A stretch of 64,000 nt of DNA, taken from assembly GCA_964538875.1 (NCBI GenBank), contig CAZIHO010000005.1, positions 1 to 64,000 of the forward strand, read 5' to 3'. Below the pieces are notes generated by a model. That model was not told where the DNA came from. It worked only from the letters and a program-made list of their open reading frames with translations, and did not search any database. This document shows, one piece after another, positions 61,737-64,000 of the stretch (the first letter of the stretch is position 1; every line of letters starts with the position of its first letter). This DNA is from CAZIHO01 sp964538875. Its GTDB lineage: Bacteria > Pseudomonadota > Gammaproteobacteria > Chromatiales > Chromatiaceae. The position numbers were made by a program, and so were the translations under genes.

Positions 61737-62264
61737 ATGACCCCATACCCAATCGCCCTTTATCAGGGGCGGATCCTGAGTCTCTATTTGGAATTGGCCC
61801 GCTTGCCGGATGGCCGGGAGATTCCGTTAGAGGTGGTGCGTCATCCTGGGGGCGCGGCGGTGGTGGCCTTGGACGGCGCGGGCCGGGTCTGCCTGTTACG
61901 TCAGTACCGGCATGTGGCCCAGGATTGGCTGTGGGAATTGCCCGCCGGTCGTCTGGACCCAGGGGAAGCCCCCGCGACGACGGCGGCCCGGGAATTGTTG
62001 GAGGAAGCGGGGATGGTGGCGCGGTGCTGGGATTCGCTGGGGTGGCTGCACAGTTCGCCCGGGGTGTTCGCCGAGGTGATTCACCTGTTCCTGGCCCAGG
62101 ATTTGGAGCAGCGTGCCCAAGCCTTGGGCGCCGACGAACTGCTGGAAGTCCATTGGCTGCCCCTATCCCAAGCCTTGGAATGGGCGGATCAGGGGCGGAT
62201 CAGCGATGCCAAGACCCTGGTGGGCCTGTACCGTGGCCGGGCGCTGCTGGAAGCCGCCGTCTGA
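61737..62264 (+). CDS. Nudix hydrolase, ADP-ribose pyrophosphatase-like
   Basis: The protein has 175 residues. The Nudix box is GRLDPGEAPATTAARELLEEAGM near residues 70-92, with the expected REL-EE-x-G core. WLWELPAGRLDPGE is typical of ADP-ribose/ADP-sugar pyrophosphatases of the NudF/YrfE type. The enzyme probably hydrolyses ADP-ribose or a related nucleoside diphosphate sugar; the substrate is an inference. AGGAG lies 12 bases before the ATG, a little far. Confidence 0.9.
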   Translation: MTPYPIALYQGRILSLYLELARLPDGREIPLEVVRHPGGAAVVALDGAGRVCLLRQYRHVAQDWLWELPAGRLDPGEAPATTAARELLEEAGMVARCWDSLGWLHSSPGVFAEVIHLFLAQDLEQRAQALGADELLEVHWLPLSQALEWADQGRISDAKTLVGLYRGRALLEAAV

Positions 62265-62278
62265 TGCGCCAAAAAAGT

Positions 62279-62298
62279 CGGCCGCCCGAGGGCGGCCG
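62279..62298. terminator. GC-rich hairpin with adjacent A-run, bidirectional
   Basis: CGGCCGCCC and GGGCGGCCG pair around GA at 62279-62298. Seven or so As lie on the left, so on the minus strand the hairpin is followed by a T-run and can terminate transcripts of the M48 gene, while it also closes the Nudix gene. The stretch 62299-62554 shows no gene. Confidence 0.7.
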
Positions 62299-62554
62299 GT
62301 CGGGAATGACCCCTGACCAGAGGATAGGAACCGGTTTAGGGCGCCCTGGAAGGAATTCGCTTAAATAGCGAGGGCCTGTTTGGCAAGCGCCCAGCCCCAG
62401 CATAGGGCCGGCGCCGGGACCCAGTTGTGAAGCCGGTCACGATGCTGGCGCGGGTTGTTTGGAGGCGGGTCGGAATGGGGAAATTTGTGAGGCGGTTCCG
62501 CACCGGAGCACGGCCGGAAGAGTTGTTTTGATGGCGGACCCCAGCCCGGCGTCC

Positions 62555-63523
62555 TCAATACCAGGTCCCGTTCAGATGCCAGCGCGGTCCCTGGGGCCGC
62601 GCCTGTACCCCTACGCCATGGAATGGCTGTGGCGAAAAGGACCTGGGGGCTGGTAGCGGCTCCCAGACCGGCGCCGGCTGGGCCAATGCCCTTAACCGGC
62701 GGATGCGCTCCCCGGTGGGGGGATGAGTGCGCAACAGGGACGGGTCCGGCAGACGTTGGCCGGGGCCGAGCAGTTGTTCAAACAACCGTCCCTGCTGGCG
62801 CTCGATCTTGGCCAAGGCCGCCACCAGGGGCGCCGGATCTCCCAGAAGCTGGGCTGCTGTGGTATCAGCGTTGAATTCCCGGGAGCGGGACAGGGCCAAC
62901 TGGCCCAACCCGGTGATGGTGGGCGCCAGCAACAGGACCGCGATGGCAAACCAGTCCAGGGCATAGGAGGTGAACAGCACCAGGGGCAGGTTGATGAGCA
63001 GCAGCACCTGGCCAGTCAGGGATAGGATCCGGGTGACGCGGTCCAACAAGTCCGCCAACGCCATCACCCCCATGTCGTCATGGGCGATGTGGCTGATCTC
63101 ATGGGCCAGCACGCCAGCGATTTCCTCCAGGGACAGCCGCCGCAGCAATCCATCGGACAGGGCAATGGCGGCGCTGTCCCGGTCCCCCACCGCGAAGGCG
63201 TTTAGCACGCTGCTGGGAGCGTGGAACAGGCGCGGCACCTGATCCAAGCCCGCCCGCCGGGCCAGTGCCTCGGTGATGGCATAGAGTTCCGGTGCCGAGC
63301 GGGGTCCGATGGGCGATAGCCGGTACAGGCGCGTCACCAGGCCCGGCGACCAGCGGGGCGTCAGACTATAGAGTAGAAACACCAGGGCCAGGGCCAGCAA
63401 GCTGAGCTCGATGCCGCCAATTAGCCAAGCTAAATACCCCAAAAGGCCCCCCATAAGCAGCACCAATAGGAGGGTATGCAGGCTGTTGTGGAGTTTTTGC
63501 TTACGGAGTGAATCGGCGTCCAA
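62555..63523 (-). CDS. M48 family zinc metalloprotease (HtpX/Ste24-like)
   Basis: The protein has 322 residues from a TTG at 63523, which lies 6 bases after AGGAG. Two hydrophobic helices at residues about 16-50 (LLLVLLMGGLLGYLAWLIGG, then LSLLALALVFLLYSL) are followed by the protease domain. The zinc motif is HEISH (His141, Glu142, His145) in GVLAHEISHIAHDD, and the third ligand Glu is in SREFNADTTAAQLLG. Another pair of hydrophobic segments lies near residues 165-200. Members act on misfolded or damaged membrane proteins. The Pro-rich C-terminal tail is unusual. Confidence 0.9.
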   Translation of the reverse strand: MDADSLRKQKLHNSLHTLLLVLLMGGLLGYLAWLIGGIELSLLALALVFLLYSLTPRWSPGLVTRLYRLSPIGPRSAPELYAITEALARRAGLDQVPRLFHAPSSVLNAFAVGDRDSAAIALSDGLLRRLSLEEIAGVLAHEISHIAHDDMGVMALADLLDRVTRILSLTGQVLLLINLPLVLFTSYALDWFAIAVLLLAPTITGLGQLALSRSREFNADTTAAQLLGDPAPLVAALAKIERQQGRLFEQLLGPGQRLPDPSLLRTHPPTGERIRRLRALAQPAPVWEPLPAPRSFSPQPFHGVGVQARPQGPRWHLNGTWY

Positions 63524-63677
63524 GGTCGGCTCCTGGCAGTTGATGGACCTCGCCCCATGTGCGGGACGCAGGCAGGGATTCCCTCCGCACATGGGGTCGA
63601 AAGGCCCTGTTCACCAGCGCCTGGCGCCCGGAGAGGGGGCCGGCATCCCCTATAATCCGGCTTTTCGGGAGCCGCCC

Positions 63678-64000
63678 ATGCTGATCGTCCTATCCCCCGC
63701 CAAGACCCTGGACTACCAAACCCCGCCCGTCACCGATCAGCATAGCCTCCCGGCCCGGCTGGACGAATCGGAGCTGCTGGTGCAATTGCTGCGGGGCCTG
63801 GATGAGGCGGATTTGGCGTCCCTGATGAACATTTCCCCGGCTCTGGCCCAACTCAACCTGGCCCGCTTCCGGGACTGGCACCGGCCCTTCGACCCCGGCA
63901 ACGCCAAGCAGGCTGCGCTGGCCTTCGCCGGCGATGTGTACGACGGACTGGACGCGCCCAGCCTGAGCCAGGACGATCTCCGCTGGGCCCAGGAACATGT
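63678..64000 (+). CDS. yaaA: YaaA (DUF328), 5' part; continues past the window
   Basis: The window ends inside this gene; 107 codons are visible from the ATG at 63678, with GGGAG 6 bases upstream. The N-terminal MLIVLSPAKTLDYQTPPV and the segment FDPGNAKQAALAFAGDVYDGLDA match the YaaA/DUF328 family. YaaA lowers free iron during peroxide stress and limits Fenton damage in E. coli. It is divergent from the M48 protease. Confidence 0.92.
   Translation, partial: MLIVLSPAKTLDYQTPPVTDQHSLPARLDESELLVQLLRGLDEADLASLMNISPALAQLNLARFRDWHRPFDPGNAKQAALAFAGDVYDGLDAPSLSQDDLRWAQEH

Overview
The window is bacterial and GC-rich, with densely packed short operons. It fits a gammaproteobacterium: it carries SspA-SspB, MutY followed by YggX, UbiC-UbiA, oligopeptidase A, BatD/MoxR/TgpA, a class Ia NrdAB with the two-ATP-cone layout, and a tRNA-Gly(CCC) with its 3' CCA encoded. 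The many multiheme c-type cytochromes point to a sulfur-, nitrogen- or C1-metabolising lineage such as Chromatiales or Methylococcales, but nothing here fixes the genus. The record is a draft assembly: exactly 100 Ns at 11638-11737 are flanked on both sides by the same 55 bases.

Layout. 1-7.2 kb: a Bat/MoxR operon (VWA-TPR protein tail, BatD, thioesterase, MoxR, DUF58, TgpA). 7.3-11.5 kb: a PhnD-like protein, a small secreted Cys protein, DAHP synthase, a phenylacetate-CoA-ligase-type enzyme and a thioesterase. 11.5-12.1 kb: assembly gap and a decayed methyltransferase. 12.1-14.4 kb: ChrB-ChrA chromate resistance. 14.4-21.5 kb: housekeeping and envelope genes (SH3 protein, PrlC, CNP1-like, gamma carbonic anhydrase, DsbB, sirtuin) and a secreted protein made of 17-residue repeats. 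21.7-25.9 kb: nrdAB with a pair of NrdR-like boxes. 26-32.3 kb: Tim44-like protein, ferredoxin, CoaD, DsbA, UbiA/UbiC, Usp and Nif3. 32.6-36.8 kb: a degenerate hemerythrin, then an FeS / NrfD / tetraheme cytochrome c membrane module with a small unknown protein. 37.6-47.4 kb: SspAB, macrodomain, TrmB, ThiSG, acyl-CoA synthetase, tRNA-Gly, MutY-YggX, CYTH and a TtcA-like protein. 47.7-53.7 kb: a cytochrome island with a decaheme-type cytochrome, a HAO-family octaheme protein translationally coupled to a NapC/NirT tetraheme quinol dehydrogenase, and a divergent pentaheme cytochrome. 54.2-59 kb: an XRE regulator, a GH26-like hydrolase and a 1100-residue GH18-like/deacetylase/GT2 synthase whose genes overlap by 4 bp. 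59.2-64 kb: BioA, a stand-alone CZB protein, a Nudix hydrolase, an M48 protease and the start of YaaA.

Two respiratory modules stand out. In the HAO/NapC pair, NapC could pass quinol electrons to the octaheme protein, which suggests reductive N-oxide chemistry rather than hydroxylamine oxidation. The NrfD/FeS/tetraheme unit has no molybdoenzyme or other catalytic subunit beside it, so it may exchange electrons between the quinone pool and periplasmic cytochromes. The GH18-like/CE4/GT2 plus GH26-like pair looks like a compact locus for making and trimming an exopolysaccharide. All functional statements rest on reading the sequence and on family knowledge; no database search was run.
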